Shown: piece after piece, positions 1 to 6,769 of the stretch
How positions within the stretch are numbered: position 1 is the stretch's first letter
How the letters are laid out: each line of letters opens with the position of its first letter
Assembly (NCBI GenBank): GCA_002454335.1
Contig: DKIP01000014.1
Coordinates: 1-9,222 of the forward strand
Direction of reading: 5' to 3'
DNA from: Cytophagaceae bacterium UBA6715
GTDB lineage: Bacteria; Bacteroidota; Bacteroidia; Cytophagales; Spirosomataceae
Length of the DNA: 9,222 nt
Position numbers and translations under genes: made by a program
The notes under the pieces: generated by a model
Database searches by the model: none
What the model was told of the DNA's origin: nothing
The model's input: the letters and a program-made list of their open reading frames with translations, nothing else

Positions 1-2318
1 TTTATGAATTGTATTTGAATGGGAAACGCGTAGGAGATGACTATTTCAATCCCGGTTTAACCCAGTACAACAAGACGCATCAGTACCAAAGTTTTGACGT
101 GACCTCCTTACTAAAATCTGGTGAAAATGCCTGGGGTGCATGGTTGAGCGAAGGCTGGTGGTCCGGAAATATTACCTACAGCGGGGATAGCTGGAACTAT
201 TTTGGGGACCGACAATCCTTATTGGCCCAATTGATAATCGAATATGCCGACGGCACCGAACAAGTAATCAATACAAATCCGTTGCAATGGAAAAGCTATA
301 ACGACGGTCCCATTCGTGTAGGTAGTTTCTTCCAAGGAGAAGTGTACGATGCACAAAAAGATGCCGCGATTGCTGGATGGACAACTGCGGATTACAGTGA
401 CAAAAACTGGAAACCGACAGCTGCGATTGCGTTGGAAGGAACAGCCTTTTTGGACAAATCGATGGACTACAGCAACATGAAATTAAGCGGGCAGTTGGAC
501 GACCGCGTACAAGTTCGCAAAGTTCTGCAAGCGCAGTCGATTCAAGAACCCCGCAAAGGCGTTTTCGTGTATGACATGGGTCAAAACATGGTGGGCTTTC
601 CAAAAATCTTCATCCCCAATGGCAAAGCGGGTCAGGTAATCACCTTGCGCTATGCGGAAATGTTATACCCGGATTTGGCGGAATATGCGTCTCAAAAAGG
701 GATGATTATGTTGGAGAATATACGCGCCGCTTTGGCACAGGATATTTATGTATTGAAAGGGGGCGATGAATATATCCAGCCCCGTTTTACCTTCCATGGC
801 TATCGTTATTTAGAAATTTCGGGAGTCGACCAAGCACCTGCACTTCCACAAGTGGCGGGAATCGTGTTGTCTTCGATCAGCGAAATCAGTTCGTCGTATG
901 AAACTTCGGACCCGATGGTCAATAAATTATGGACCAACATTACTTGGTCGATGCGTGGAAATTTCTTGTCGATTCCTACAGACACCCCGGCTCGAAATGA
1001 GCGGATGGGTTGGTCGGGAGATATCAACGTCTTCTCCAAAACAGCTACTTATTTAGCACCGGTCAACAATTTCTTACGTCGGCATTTACAAGGCATGCGG
1101 GATGTACAGCGGGCGGATGGTCGTTTCACGGATGTAGCGCCGATGGGTGGAGGGTTTGGGGGAACGCTTTGGGGAAGTGCGGGCATTGTGATTCCGTGGG
1201 AGACTTATCAGCAGTATGGCGACAAAGCATTATTGGCCGAACATTACGATGCGATGAAGCGTTATGTGGCTTTTTTGGAGACCAAACAGACATCCGAGGG
1301 AATTTTGAACGAAGGTCCACTGGGAGATTGGTTAAGTCCAGAAGGAAATAAGAATGACAATACCGCATTTTGGATGAGCTATCAGGCCTATAATTACGAG
1401 ATTATGGTGAAGGTTGCGGGGATTTTAGGCTTTACGGAAGATGCAAAGAATTATGCCGAAAAAGCTGTCGCTCGGAAGGCCTTATTCAATGCCATCTACA
1501 TGGATGCTGCAACGCATAAAACGGTGAAATCAGGTGTAAAAGCTCCCACGATGGGTCCGCCGAATACGGCGGCAGTTACAGGAAAAACCGACAAAGGCCA
1601 AATTGTAGATACCCAGGCTTCCTATGCTATTCCGTTGGCATTAGGCATTTTCGATGCGGCCAATAAACCTTTCGCGGTCGCGGGATTGGTGGAGACGGTG
1701 AAGCGCTCGAATACCGATGATGGCGGCTTGGCTCGTCCACCCTATTCCTTAATGACAGGCTTTATTGGAACGGCGTCCATCAGTGAGGCTTTGGCTGCAA
1801 ATGGAAAACACGAAGAGGCATATCGACTATTAACGCAAAAGACTTATCCTTCTTGGTTGTATTCCGTAGCCAATGGGGCGACGACGATTTGGGAGCGCTT
1901 GAATTCGTACACGGTGGAGAATGGATTTGGGGGAAATAATAGCATGAATTCGTTTAACCATTATTCGTTTGGCGCGGTGGCGGCCTGGATGTACAATCAT
2001 TCCTTGGGTATTCAGCGCGATATCGAATCTCCGGGATTCAAGCATTTCTATTTACGTCCGATTCCGGATCCGACGGGCGTATTAACACATGCCAAAGGGC
2101 ATATTTCCAGTATGTATGGGAAGATTGCCAGTGGCTGGGAGGTAAAAAACGGTCGGGTTACCTATACGTTTGAAGTGCCAGCAAACACTTCAGCAAAATT
2201 GACCTTACCGGTGAAAGTGGGCACGCGCATCACGGAAGGAACACGTAAATGGGAAGCAACGGGAGATTCGTTTGTGCAGGAATTAGCAAGCGGAAAATAT
2301 GTGTTTGTTGTAGAATAA
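1..2318 (+). CDS. Alpha-L-rhamnosidase, glycoside hydrolase family 78 (5' end missing)
   Basis: Family role: inverting hydrolysis of terminal alpha-L-rhamnose from pectin side chains, glycosides or other rhamnosylated glycans, normally in the periplasm or outside the cell in Bacteroidota. The reading frame is open from base 3 (Tyr-Glu-Leu-Tyr) with no start codon, so the gene begins upstream; the TTG at base 9 is not a credible start. About 771 residues are visible. The N-terminal jelly-roll (LNGKRVGDDYFNPG, then GAWLSEGWWSG) matches the Bac_rhamnosid_N region. A beta-sandwich follows, then the (alpha/alpha)6 catalytic barrel from about residue 300, and a C-terminal beta domain. Numbering from base 3, DTPARNERMGWSGD is residues 327-340, with Glu333 the expected general acid; GDWL is 441-444; IWER carries Glu631, the probable general base; NSFNHYSFG includes His653. 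The roles are by analogy with characterised GH78 enzymes. The missing N-terminus should hold the export signal. The stop is TAA at 2316-2318. Rhamnose as substrate is very likely; the natural polymer is unknown. Confidence 0.95.
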   Translation, partial: YELYLNGKRVGDDYFNPGLTQYNKTHQYQSFDVTSLLKSGENAWGAWLSEGWWSGNITYSGDSWNYFGDRQSLLAQLIIEYADGTEQVINTNPLQWKSYNDGPIRVGSFFQGEVYDAQKDAAIAGWTTADYSDKNWKPTAAIALEGTAFLDKSMDYSNMKLSGQLDDRVQVRKVLQAQSIQEPRKGVFVYDMGQNMVGFPKIFIPNGKAGQVITLRYAEMLYPDLAEYASQKGMIMLENIRAALAQDIYVLKGGDEYIQPRFTFHGYRYLEISGVDQAPALPQVAGIVLSSISEISSSYETSDPMVNKLWTNITWSMRGNFLSIPTDTPARNERMGWSGDINVFSKTATYLAPVNNFLRRHLQGMRDVQRADGRFTDVAPMGGGFGGTLWGSAGIVIPWETYQQYGDKALLAEHYDAMKRYVAFLETKQTSEGILNEGPLGDWLSPEGNKNDNTAFWMSYQAYNYEIMVKVAGILGFTEDAKNYAEKAVARKALFNAIYMDAATHKTVKSGVKAPTMGPPNTAAVTGKTDKGQIVDTQASYAIPLALGIFDAANKPFAVAGLVETVKRSNTDDGGLARPPYSLMTGFIGTASISEALAANGKHEEAYRLLTQKTYPSWLYSVANGATTIWERLNSYTVENGFGGNNSMNSFNHYSFGAVAAWMYNHSLGIQRDIESPGFKHFYLRPIPDPTGVLTHAKGHISSMYGKIASGWEVKNGRVTYTFEVPANTSAKLTLPVKVGTRITEGTRKWEATGDSFVQELASGKYVFVVE

Positions 2319-2339
2319 GCACACCTCTTTAGGAGGCCT

Positions 2340-2390
2340 CTTACCTTTGGTATCCTACTTACCTTTGGCACCCCCCACTTACCTTTGGCA
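2340..2390. repeat. Three direct copies of a CTTACCTTTGG unit
   Basis: The unit CTTACCTTTGG occurs at 2340-2350, 2358-2368 and 2378-2388. The second and third copies extend to the same 14-mer, ACTTACCTTTGGCA, at 2357-2370 and 2377-2390, exactly 20 bp apart. The spacer before the third copy is a run of C. Each copy contains TACCTTTG, which fits the Bacteroidota -7 promoter pattern TAnnTTTG, but I find no suitably spaced -33 element and no plus-strand gene start within 450 bp. The function is unknown. The copies lie just past the rhamnosidase stop, between two convergent genes. Confidence 0.8.
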
Positions 2391-2414
2391 AACCTTGGAG
2401 GATTGCCAAAGGTA
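2380..2414. repeat. Perfect 12-bp inverted repeat between convergent genes
   Basis: TACCTTTGGCAA at 2380-2391 is the exact reverse complement of TTGCCAAAGGTA at 2403-2414, leaving an 11-nt loop. The left arm is the third direct copy of the neighbouring repeat, so the right arm is an inverted fourth copy. It lies 61 nt past the rhamnosidase stop and 40 nt past the Dabb stop on the other strand. That position suits a shared bidirectional terminator, but neither side has a T-tract, so classical rho-independent termination is doubtful. A protein-binding site or an mRNA 3'-end stabilising hairpin is also possible. Confidence 0.7.
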
Positions 2415-2454
2415 CAGTTCGGGAATGAAAAAGTTGGACAATAAACTGATAAAT

Positions 2455-2817
2455 TTATTCGCTCAGTAAATAATCAATCGCACTCACCCCCGCAGTGATA
2501 TCTGCCCCCACTTTAATATGTGCTTGATGCGCTTTGGACTTCGCATATACCTCTAAATCAGATGCTTGGTCAAACGTGAACGCATATACGTGCTGGCGCA
2601 ATGTCGCATCCTTTTGATTCACCGCAGTCCCCCATTCATATCCTTTCACAACGGATAATTTTGTTAAGCCTCGAAATGAATCATCAATCTCCTTGATTTG
2701 AGCGTCTGTTGCCTTGGCTGTAAAAGTAATCGTAACTACATGCTTGAGGCGATGGGGTTTTGCGCCAACGACTAGATTAATTCCCAACAAGAATGGAATG
2801 CACAAGAAGAATTTCAT
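2455..2817 (-). CDS. Secreted Dabb-domain protein (stress-responsive alpha/beta barrel family)
   Basis: A 120-residue protein. Residues 1-19 form a hydrophobic signal peptide (MKFFLCIPFLLGINLVVGA) without a lipobox, so a soluble periplasmic or exported product is expected. Residues 22-117 match the Dabb ferredoxin-like fold: the opening RLKHVVTITF strand with His26, the EWG motif at 61-63, and the typical AHQAHI segment at 97-102. Dabb domains usually dimerise into a small barrel. Some relatives act as polyketide cyclases or in stress responses, but most, including secreted Bacteroidota forms, have no known reaction. It is convergent to the rhamnosidase and divergent from the esterase gene with 42 bp between. 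An AAGGA Shine-Dalgarno match supports the start. The family call is firm; the function is unassigned. Confidence 0.88.
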   Translation of the reverse strand: MKFFLCIPFLLGINLVVGAKPHRLKHVVTITFTAKATDAQIKEIDDSFRGLTKLSVVKGYEWGTAVNQKDATLRQHVYAFTFDQASDLEVYAKSKAHQAHIKVGADITAGVSAIDYLLSE

Positions 2818-2822
2818 AAATT

Positions 2823-2827
2823 TCCTT
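2823..2827 (-). promoter_or_regulatory. Shine-Dalgarno match for the Dabb gene
   Basis: On the minus strand AAGGA, within AAAAAGGAAA, lies 5 nt before the ATG at 2817. It is the clearest ribosome binding site in the window; most neighbouring genes have A-rich leaders without one. It supports the annotated start, which also gives a well-formed signal peptide. Confidence 0.55.
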
Positions 2828-2859
2828 TTTAGATAACGAAGTAAATAAACAACAATAAT

Positions 2860-4710
2860 ATGAAAAATGGGTACATCCTCATTTTAATGCTCATCTCACA
2901 AAGCGTATTCGGCCAAATCAAACTCCCCGCTTTGGTTGGCGATAACATGGTCCTGCAACGTGACAAGCCCACGACCATCTGGGGTTGGGCAAGTCCAGGA
3001 GAAAAAATTCGCATAGAAACACGTAATAAAGTCATTAAAACACAAAGCGATCAAACGGGGAAATGGACAGCTCAATTGCCCGCCTTTTCAGCGGGAGGGC
3101 CTTTCGAAATGCGCATCAATGAAGTCCTAATTCACCATGTACTTTGGGGCGATGTGTGGTTGTGTGCGGGGCAGTCCAACATGGTTTTGCCCATGGAGCG
3201 CGTCAAAGAATTATATGCCGAAGAAATCAAAAAGGCCCAATATCCACAGATACGTAATTTTTTCATCCCAACGGTCTCTAGCAAGATTCAAGAAAAAACC
3301 GATTTGCCGAAAAGCGTTTGGCTAGAAACCAATCCCCAAAGCGTCCTCAGCATGGGAGCTGTCACATACTTCTTTGCGCAAAAACAATTCGAAAAAAACC
3401 ACATTTCCATCGGAATCATCAACGCCAGTGTGGGGGGATCGCCCATCGAATCTTGGTTAAGCCTAGACCAATTAAAAGAATTCCCAAACTACAAGCAAGA
3501 TACGACACGAAGCCAATCCGCAGCGGTCAGCAAACAAGTACCTGACAAGGGATTAACCGAATCGATAAAATGGTTCGAAACAAATTACCAGCCACAAGGC
3601 TGGAAAAACTACTACATTCCTGGATTTTGGGAAGATCAAGGACTCAGCAATCTCAATGGCGTGGTGTGGTTCCGTAAAGAAATCGAGCTGACAGCCGAAC
3701 AAGCAAATTTACCCGCGAAAATCTTCATGGGTCGGATTGTGGATGCCGATGAAATGTATGTCAATGGCACGCGAATCGGGAACATTACCTACCAATATCC
3801 CCCACGTCGCTACGAAATCAAACCTGGTACTTTTCATCCCGGAAAAAACATTCTGGTAATTCGTGTGAGTAATCAAGCAGGCAAAGGAGGTTTTGTGCCC
3901 GACAAACGCTATGAAATGCAATTGGGTAATGAATCCATTTCCCTTATCGGACAATGGCAGTATAAGGTGGGTTCAGTTTGGAACCCCTATCCTGAGGTTT
4001 CCACTGCGCAGATGTATAGCCCAACGGCCTTGTATAATGGCATGATTGCGCCGCTCATTCCCTACAGCTTACGTGGAATCTTGTGGTACCAAGGGGAATC
4101 CAATACCAGCAAAGCCCAAGATTATAAAGAACTATTAAAGGCTTTAGTCGTGAACTGGCGAACGAAATTCCATCAGTCGGAATTACCATTTATTTATGCG
4201 CAATTACCGGGTTTTGGCGACCGACAATTTCTTCCAGTTGAAAGCAATTGGGCCCAATTACGTGAAGCGCAACGCAAGGCAGCAGGGGAAATTCCCAACA
4301 GTAAAATGGTCGTAGCCCTTGACCTCGGCGAATGGAATGACATCCACCCCTTGCGAAAAAAGCCTTTGGGCGAACGCTTTGCCGATGCGGTGGCTCAGGA
4401 ACCCACTGGGCCGAAAATCATGAAGGCCACAAGAAAGGAAAACAAAATTGAATTGGAATTTAACCCGGAAGGCGGACCATTGAAAATCGACAAACGTGAT
4501 GAAAACGAATTGCAATATTTCGCTATTGCCGGGAAAGATCGCAAATTTGTTTGGGCCAAAGCCTACCTCGAAAATAACAAGGTCATCGTTTCTTCCGATG
4601 TAATTAGCGAACCCTCATTCGTTCGATATGCTTGGGCAGATAATCCTGAAGGGAATTTGACAAATGACACGGATCTGCCAGCTGGACCCTTCGAAATAGA
4701 AGCTAACTAA
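2860..4710 (+). CDS. Secreted SGNH-type carbohydrate O-acetylesterase (sialate O-acetylesterase family, inserted jelly-roll-like domain)
   Basis: A 616-residue esterase expected to remove O-acetyl groups from sugars outside the cytoplasm. Residues 1-18 form a signal peptide (hydrophobic core ILILMLI, cleavage likely after VFG). A beta-rich N-terminal domain (about 20-95) precedes the SGNH/SASA catalytic domain. Its blocks are clear: GDVWLCAGQSNM at 97-108 with nucleophile Ser106, GILWYQGESN at 406-415, and NDIHP at 493-497 with Asp494 and His496 completing the triad. Residues about 245-370 interrupt this domain with a jelly-roll-like segment (VVWFRKEIEL, MYVNGTRIG, GKNILVIRV) resembling sugar-binding modules of GH2 enzymes. 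A similar insertion is known in CE20-type acetylesterases. A C-terminal beta domain ends in the typical VRYAWADNPEGNL. Despite the family name, sialic acid need not be the substrate; beside a rhamnosidase, acetylated pectin or hemicellulose is more likely (inference). The ATG has an A-rich leader and no Shine-Dalgarno. Its last 8 bp overlap the convergent AraC gene. Confidence 0.92.
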   Translation: MKNGYILILMLISQSVFGQIKLPALVGDNMVLQRDKPTTIWGWASPGEKIRIETRNKVIKTQSDQTGKWTAQLPAFSAGGPFEMRINEVLIHHVLWGDVWLCAGQSNMVLPMERVKELYAEEIKKAQYPQIRNFFIPTVSSKIQEKTDLPKSVWLETNPQSVLSMGAVTYFFAQKQFEKNHISIGIINASVGGSPIESWLSLDQLKEFPNYKQDTTRSQSAAVSKQVPDKGLTESIKWFETNYQPQGWKNYYIPGFWEDQGLSNLNGVVWFRKEIELTAEQANLPAKIFMGRIVDADEMYVNGTRIGNITYQYPPRRYEIKPGTFHPGKNILVIRVSNQAGKGGFVPDKRYEMQLGNESISLIGQWQYKVGSVWNPYPEVSTAQMYSPTALYNGMIAPLIPYSLRGILWYQGESNTSKAQDYKELLKALVVNWRTKFHQSELPFIYAQLPGFGDRQFLPVESNWAQLREAQRKAAGEIPNSKMVVALDLGEWNDIHPLRKKPLGERFADAVAQEPTGPKIMKATRKENKIELEFNPEGGPLKIDKRDENELQYFAIAGKDRKFVWAKAYLENNKVIVSSDVISEPSFVRYAWADNPEGNLTNDTDLPAGPFEIEAN

Positions 4711-5557
4711 TGCGGTGATTTTTTTGATACACAGACGGTGATATCCCTTCCTGTTTTTTGAAAACTCGATTAAAATAGGAAAGATTTTCAAAACCCGATT
4801 CGTAGCAACAAGCCGTGATACTCATGTCTTGTAACAATAATTGTTTCGAATAATTAATGCGGTATTGATTGACAAAATCCGTGTAGGTCAACAAAGTCGT
4901 CTTCTTGATGTAACGACAAAAAGCCGGAACCGTTAGACTCAATTCCTCGGCAATCAGTTCCGTATTAATTTTGTCTTGAAAATGTTTCTCCACATATTGG
5001 TACACCCTCGCCATCCGTTCCTGTTGTTTCAAAACTTGTTGGCTCGCAATCGGCCGAACGCGCAAGGAAATCGCCGTTTCACTTTCTGCTAATAATTGAA
5101 AAATATATAATAACTCGACAAATTGGTCAAAACGACTCAAGGTTGGAATTAACTTCATGCGCTCCCCGACCAGAAGTTTCGTTTCGCCATCAAAGGCTAT
5201 ACCTGATTTCGCACGCTCCATTAATGCCCTTACTTTTTGCATTTCAGGGACCTGACCCATGCGGACCTGAAAATAATCAGGCGGAAACTGAATCACGACC
5301 GTTTCCACACGTGTTTTAGCACCATAATCAAAATTCAAATGCGGGATATTCGAACCAATCAATGCCAAATCCGAACCATAATAGGTCGAAACATGATCGC
5401 CAATGTGCCGAATTCCGCGCTCCGCCTCCACATAGACCAATTCGATTTCGGGGTGAAAATGCCAATAAAATACTTCGTTGAGCTGCGGTGTCAGCAACAA
5501 TCGAAACGAACGCTCCGAATCGGGTTGAATCTGTTCTAATTTTAATTTCATTAACAT
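4703..5557 (-). CDS. AraC-family transcriptional regulator with cupin-like sensor domain
   Basis: A 284-residue cytoplasmic regulator. The N-terminal half (about 15-165) is a cupin-type effector domain with WHFHPEIELVYV at 32-43; His33 and His35 fit the cupin HxH pattern seen in sugar-responsive AraC proteins. Residues about 181-282 form the double helix-turn-helix: ELIAEELSLTVPAFCRYIKK (200-219) is the first motif and MSITACCYESGFENLSYFNR (245-264) the second, ending in the usual FKKQEGISPSVY. Signature residues are intact, so it should bind DNA. It is divergent from the PhyH-family oxygenase gene across 126 bp, making that gene its probable target. Its stop (TAG, read from 4705 to 4703) overlaps the esterase stop in convergent orientation. 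An in-frame ATG at 5551, two codons in, is an alternative start; no Shine-Dalgarno separates them. The effector is unknown. Confidence 0.93.
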   Translation of the reverse strand: MLMKLKLEQIQPDSERSFRLLLTPQLNEVFYWHFHPEIELVYVEAERGIRHIGDHVSTYYGSDLALIGSNIPHLNFDYGAKTRVETVVIQFPPDYFQVRMGQVPEMQKVRALMERAKSGIAFDGETKLLVGERMKLIPTLSRFDQFVELLYIFQLLAESETAISLRVRPIASQQVLKQQERMARVYQYVEKHFQDKINTELIAEELSLTVPAFCRYIKKTTLLTYTDFVNQYRINYSKQLLLQDMSITACCYESGFENLSYFNRVFKKQEGISPSVYQKNHRIS

Positions 5558-5562
5558 AAATA

Positions 5563-5620
5563 TATCAAATTTAAACCCAAATTATCAAAATAAATCAATA
5601 CAGTTCAAATAGTTGTCAAT
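5563..5620. promoter_or_regulatory. Candidate operator: helically phased TCAA repeats in the AraC/oxygenase intergenic region
   Basis: The divergent gap at 5558-5683 is very AT-rich. TATCAAA occurs at 5563-5569 and again at 5583-5589, and TTCAAAT at 5604-5610, so their C residues (5566, 5586, 5606) are exactly 20 bp apart. Further TCAAT motifs have their C at 5596 and 5617, filling the 10-11 bp phase. AraC-type proteins commonly bind direct repeats about two helical turns apart, so this may be the site of the divergent regulator. Short AT-rich motifs recur by chance, so this is a suggestion only. I found no exact TAnnTTTG promoter for either gene in the gap. Confidence 0.35.
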
Positions 5621-5683
5621 AAGGCGTTAATCGGAAAGCCATAAAATGCAGAGATTTGTCAAAAGAATTTAACCTTACCTGCT

Positions 5684-6640
5684 ATGCAAGACAAAACCAT
5701 GATTCCGAACAATGCCCATTATGAAATTCCAGGAAATCCATCTACGGCAAAAAGTAGCCAACTATCCTTAAACAATCGCACAAATGGAGAGGCCTTGCGC
5801 GTATTGAGTGAGGAAGATTGGACATTTTGGAAAACCAACGGCTACATCGTCATCAAACAAGCCGTTCCACGCGAACAGGCGTTGGAGACAGCCAATTTCC
5901 TTTGGGAATTCGAAGAGAAAGACCCCAATGATCCGAGTACTTGGTATACAGCCCCGCGAGCTGAAATGAAAATGAAGGAGCTAGGAGGAACGGGCATGGT
6001 GGAATGTTACAACAATCAGCATCTTTGGAATAACCGACAAATGCAACGCGTATATGATGCCTTTGTAGACATTTGGGGAACGGAAAAATTATGGGTGACG
6101 ATTGATCGCGCGAATCTCAATTTCCCCATTCGACCTGGCCATGAATACAAGGCTTTCATTCACTGGGATTATGATCCGGAAACCAAACCCGTTCAAGTCC
6201 AAGGCGTATTAGCGCTCGTAGACCAAACCGACGAAAACATGGGTGGATTTCAATGCATCCCAGAATTATTTAGAAACTATGATACTTGGAAGTTAACCCA
6301 GCCTGAAGACCGCGATCGTTTCAAACCGGACACGACGGGCTTCACGCCAACCAAAGTAAAAATGGAGGCAGGCGATTTATTAATTTTCAACAGTTTGCAA
6401 CCCCACGGCATTCGAGCAAATCACAGTGATCAAGTGCGTTGTGCTCAATACATTTCCATGATGCCGGCAGAAGAAGATAATGATGCACTGCGTGAATGGC
6501 GCGTAAATTCCTGGAGAAACCGCATTGCCCCTGAAGGATATGCCTTCCCGGGTGACCCACGTAACTGGGAACAAACCAAATATGATACCGCCAAACTCAA
6601 TCCTTTGGGAGAAAAAATCCTTGGATTAAGCAAGTGGTAA
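5684..6640 (+). CDS. Phytanoyl-CoA dioxygenase (PhyH) family Fe(II)/2-oxoglutarate-dependent oxygenase
   Basis: A 318-residue cytoplasmic protein with no signal peptide. The family hydroxylates small molecules using Fe(II), O2 and 2-oxoglutarate in a double-stranded beta-helix fold. The N-terminal part (WTFWKTNGYIVIKQAV, 46-61) is the usual PhyH opening. The facial triad is visible: HWD at 160-162 gives His160 and Asp162, and LQPHGIRAN gives His241. Arg252 lies 11 residues after that His, the same spacing as His264/Arg275 in human phytanoyl-CoA hydroxylase, and should bind 2-oxoglutarate. The chain looks catalytically complete. The substrate cannot be read from sequence; phytanoyl-CoA itself is unlikely here. 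The first ATG has no Shine-Dalgarno; Met6 at 5699 is an alternative. The divergent AraC gene probably controls it, and a strong terminator follows the stop by 6 nt. Confidence 0.92.
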   Translation: MQDKTMIPNNAHYEIPGNPSTAKSSQLSLNNRTNGEALRVLSEEDWTFWKTNGYIVIKQAVPREQALETANFLWEFEEKDPNDPSTWYTAPRAEMKMKELGGTGMVECYNNQHLWNNRQMQRVYDAFVDIWGTEKLWVTIDRANLNFPIRPGHEYKAFIHWDYDPETKPVQVQGVLALVDQTDENMGGFQCIPELFRNYDTWKLTQPEDRDRFKPDTTGFTPTKVKMEAGDLLIFNSLQPHGIRANHSDQVRCAQYISMMPAEEDNDALREWRVNSWRNRIAPEGYAFPGDPRNWEQTKYDTAKLNPLGEKILGLSKW

Positions 6641-6646
6641 TGAAAA

Positions 6647-6672
6647 GGCTCAAGAAATCTTGAGCCCTTTTT
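6647..6672 (+). terminator. Rho-independent terminator after the PhyH-family gene
   Basis: GGCTCAAG at 6647-6654 pairs perfectly with CTTGAGCC at 6659-6666 around an AAAT tetraloop (a ninth A-T pair is possible). A C and then five T residues (6668-6672) follow, and a short A run precedes the stem. It starts 6 nt after the oxygenase stop and separates that gene from the next AraC gene. Confidence 0.9.
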
Positions 6673-6748
6673 GTTTGATTTATGTAATTATCTATTTGAA
6701 TATTGTATAAAATATACACGATTGAGCCCTTATCTTTGTTTGATTTAT
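6660..6748. repeat. Imperfect direct repeat linking the terminator to the downstream promoter
   Basis: TTGAGCCCTT plus TTTGTTTGATTTAT at 6660-6683 recurs at 6722-6748 as the same two blocks separated by ATC (6732-6734). That is 24 identical bases with one 3-nt insertion. Copy 1 is the 3' arm and T-tract of the oxygenase terminator. Copy 2, with the insertion, contains the TATCTTTG promoter element of the next gene. The 38 bp between the copies are AT-rich. Confidence 0.85.
6731..6738 (+). promoter_or_regulatory. Bacteroidota-type -7 promoter element for the second AraC gene
   Basis: TATCTTTG matches the TAnnTTTG consensus exactly. Transcription would begin near 6745, giving a leader of about 25 nt before the ATG at 6770. 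The nearest upstream TTG (6703-6705) is 25 nt away, slightly farther than the usual 19-21, so the -33 part is weak. It would also drive the overlapping aldo/keto reductase gene. Confidence 0.6.
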
Positions 6749-6769
6749 ATTTAATTTCAGCATAGGGCC

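Noticed and set aside
9..11. TTG at base 9 as the rhamnosidase start
   Set aside because: The same frame is open upstream (Tyr-Glu before it) and the sequence here is mid-domain in GH78, so the gene continues off the left edge.
268..603. Minus-strand 111-codon open frame inside the rhamnosidase gene
   Set aside because: It is a shadow of a strongly conserved coding region, with low-complexity, Cys/Ser-rich translation and no recognisable domain or ribosome binding site.
1010..1368. Open frames on both strands (113 and 80 codons) across the rhamnosidase catalytic domain
   Set aside because: They overlap the conserved GH78 catalytic region in other frames and their translations look like frame-shifted coding sequence.
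2340..2387. The three TACCTTTG motifs as working promoters for the esterase
   Set aside because: The spacing to any upstream TTTG/TTG is wrong, the esterase start is over 450 bp away, and the Dabb gene lies between on the other strand.
2340..2414. Repeat cluster as a CRISPR array
   Set aside because: The units are about 11-14 bp with 6-9 bp spacers and one inverted copy, far too short for CRISPR repeats and spacers, and there are no cas genes.
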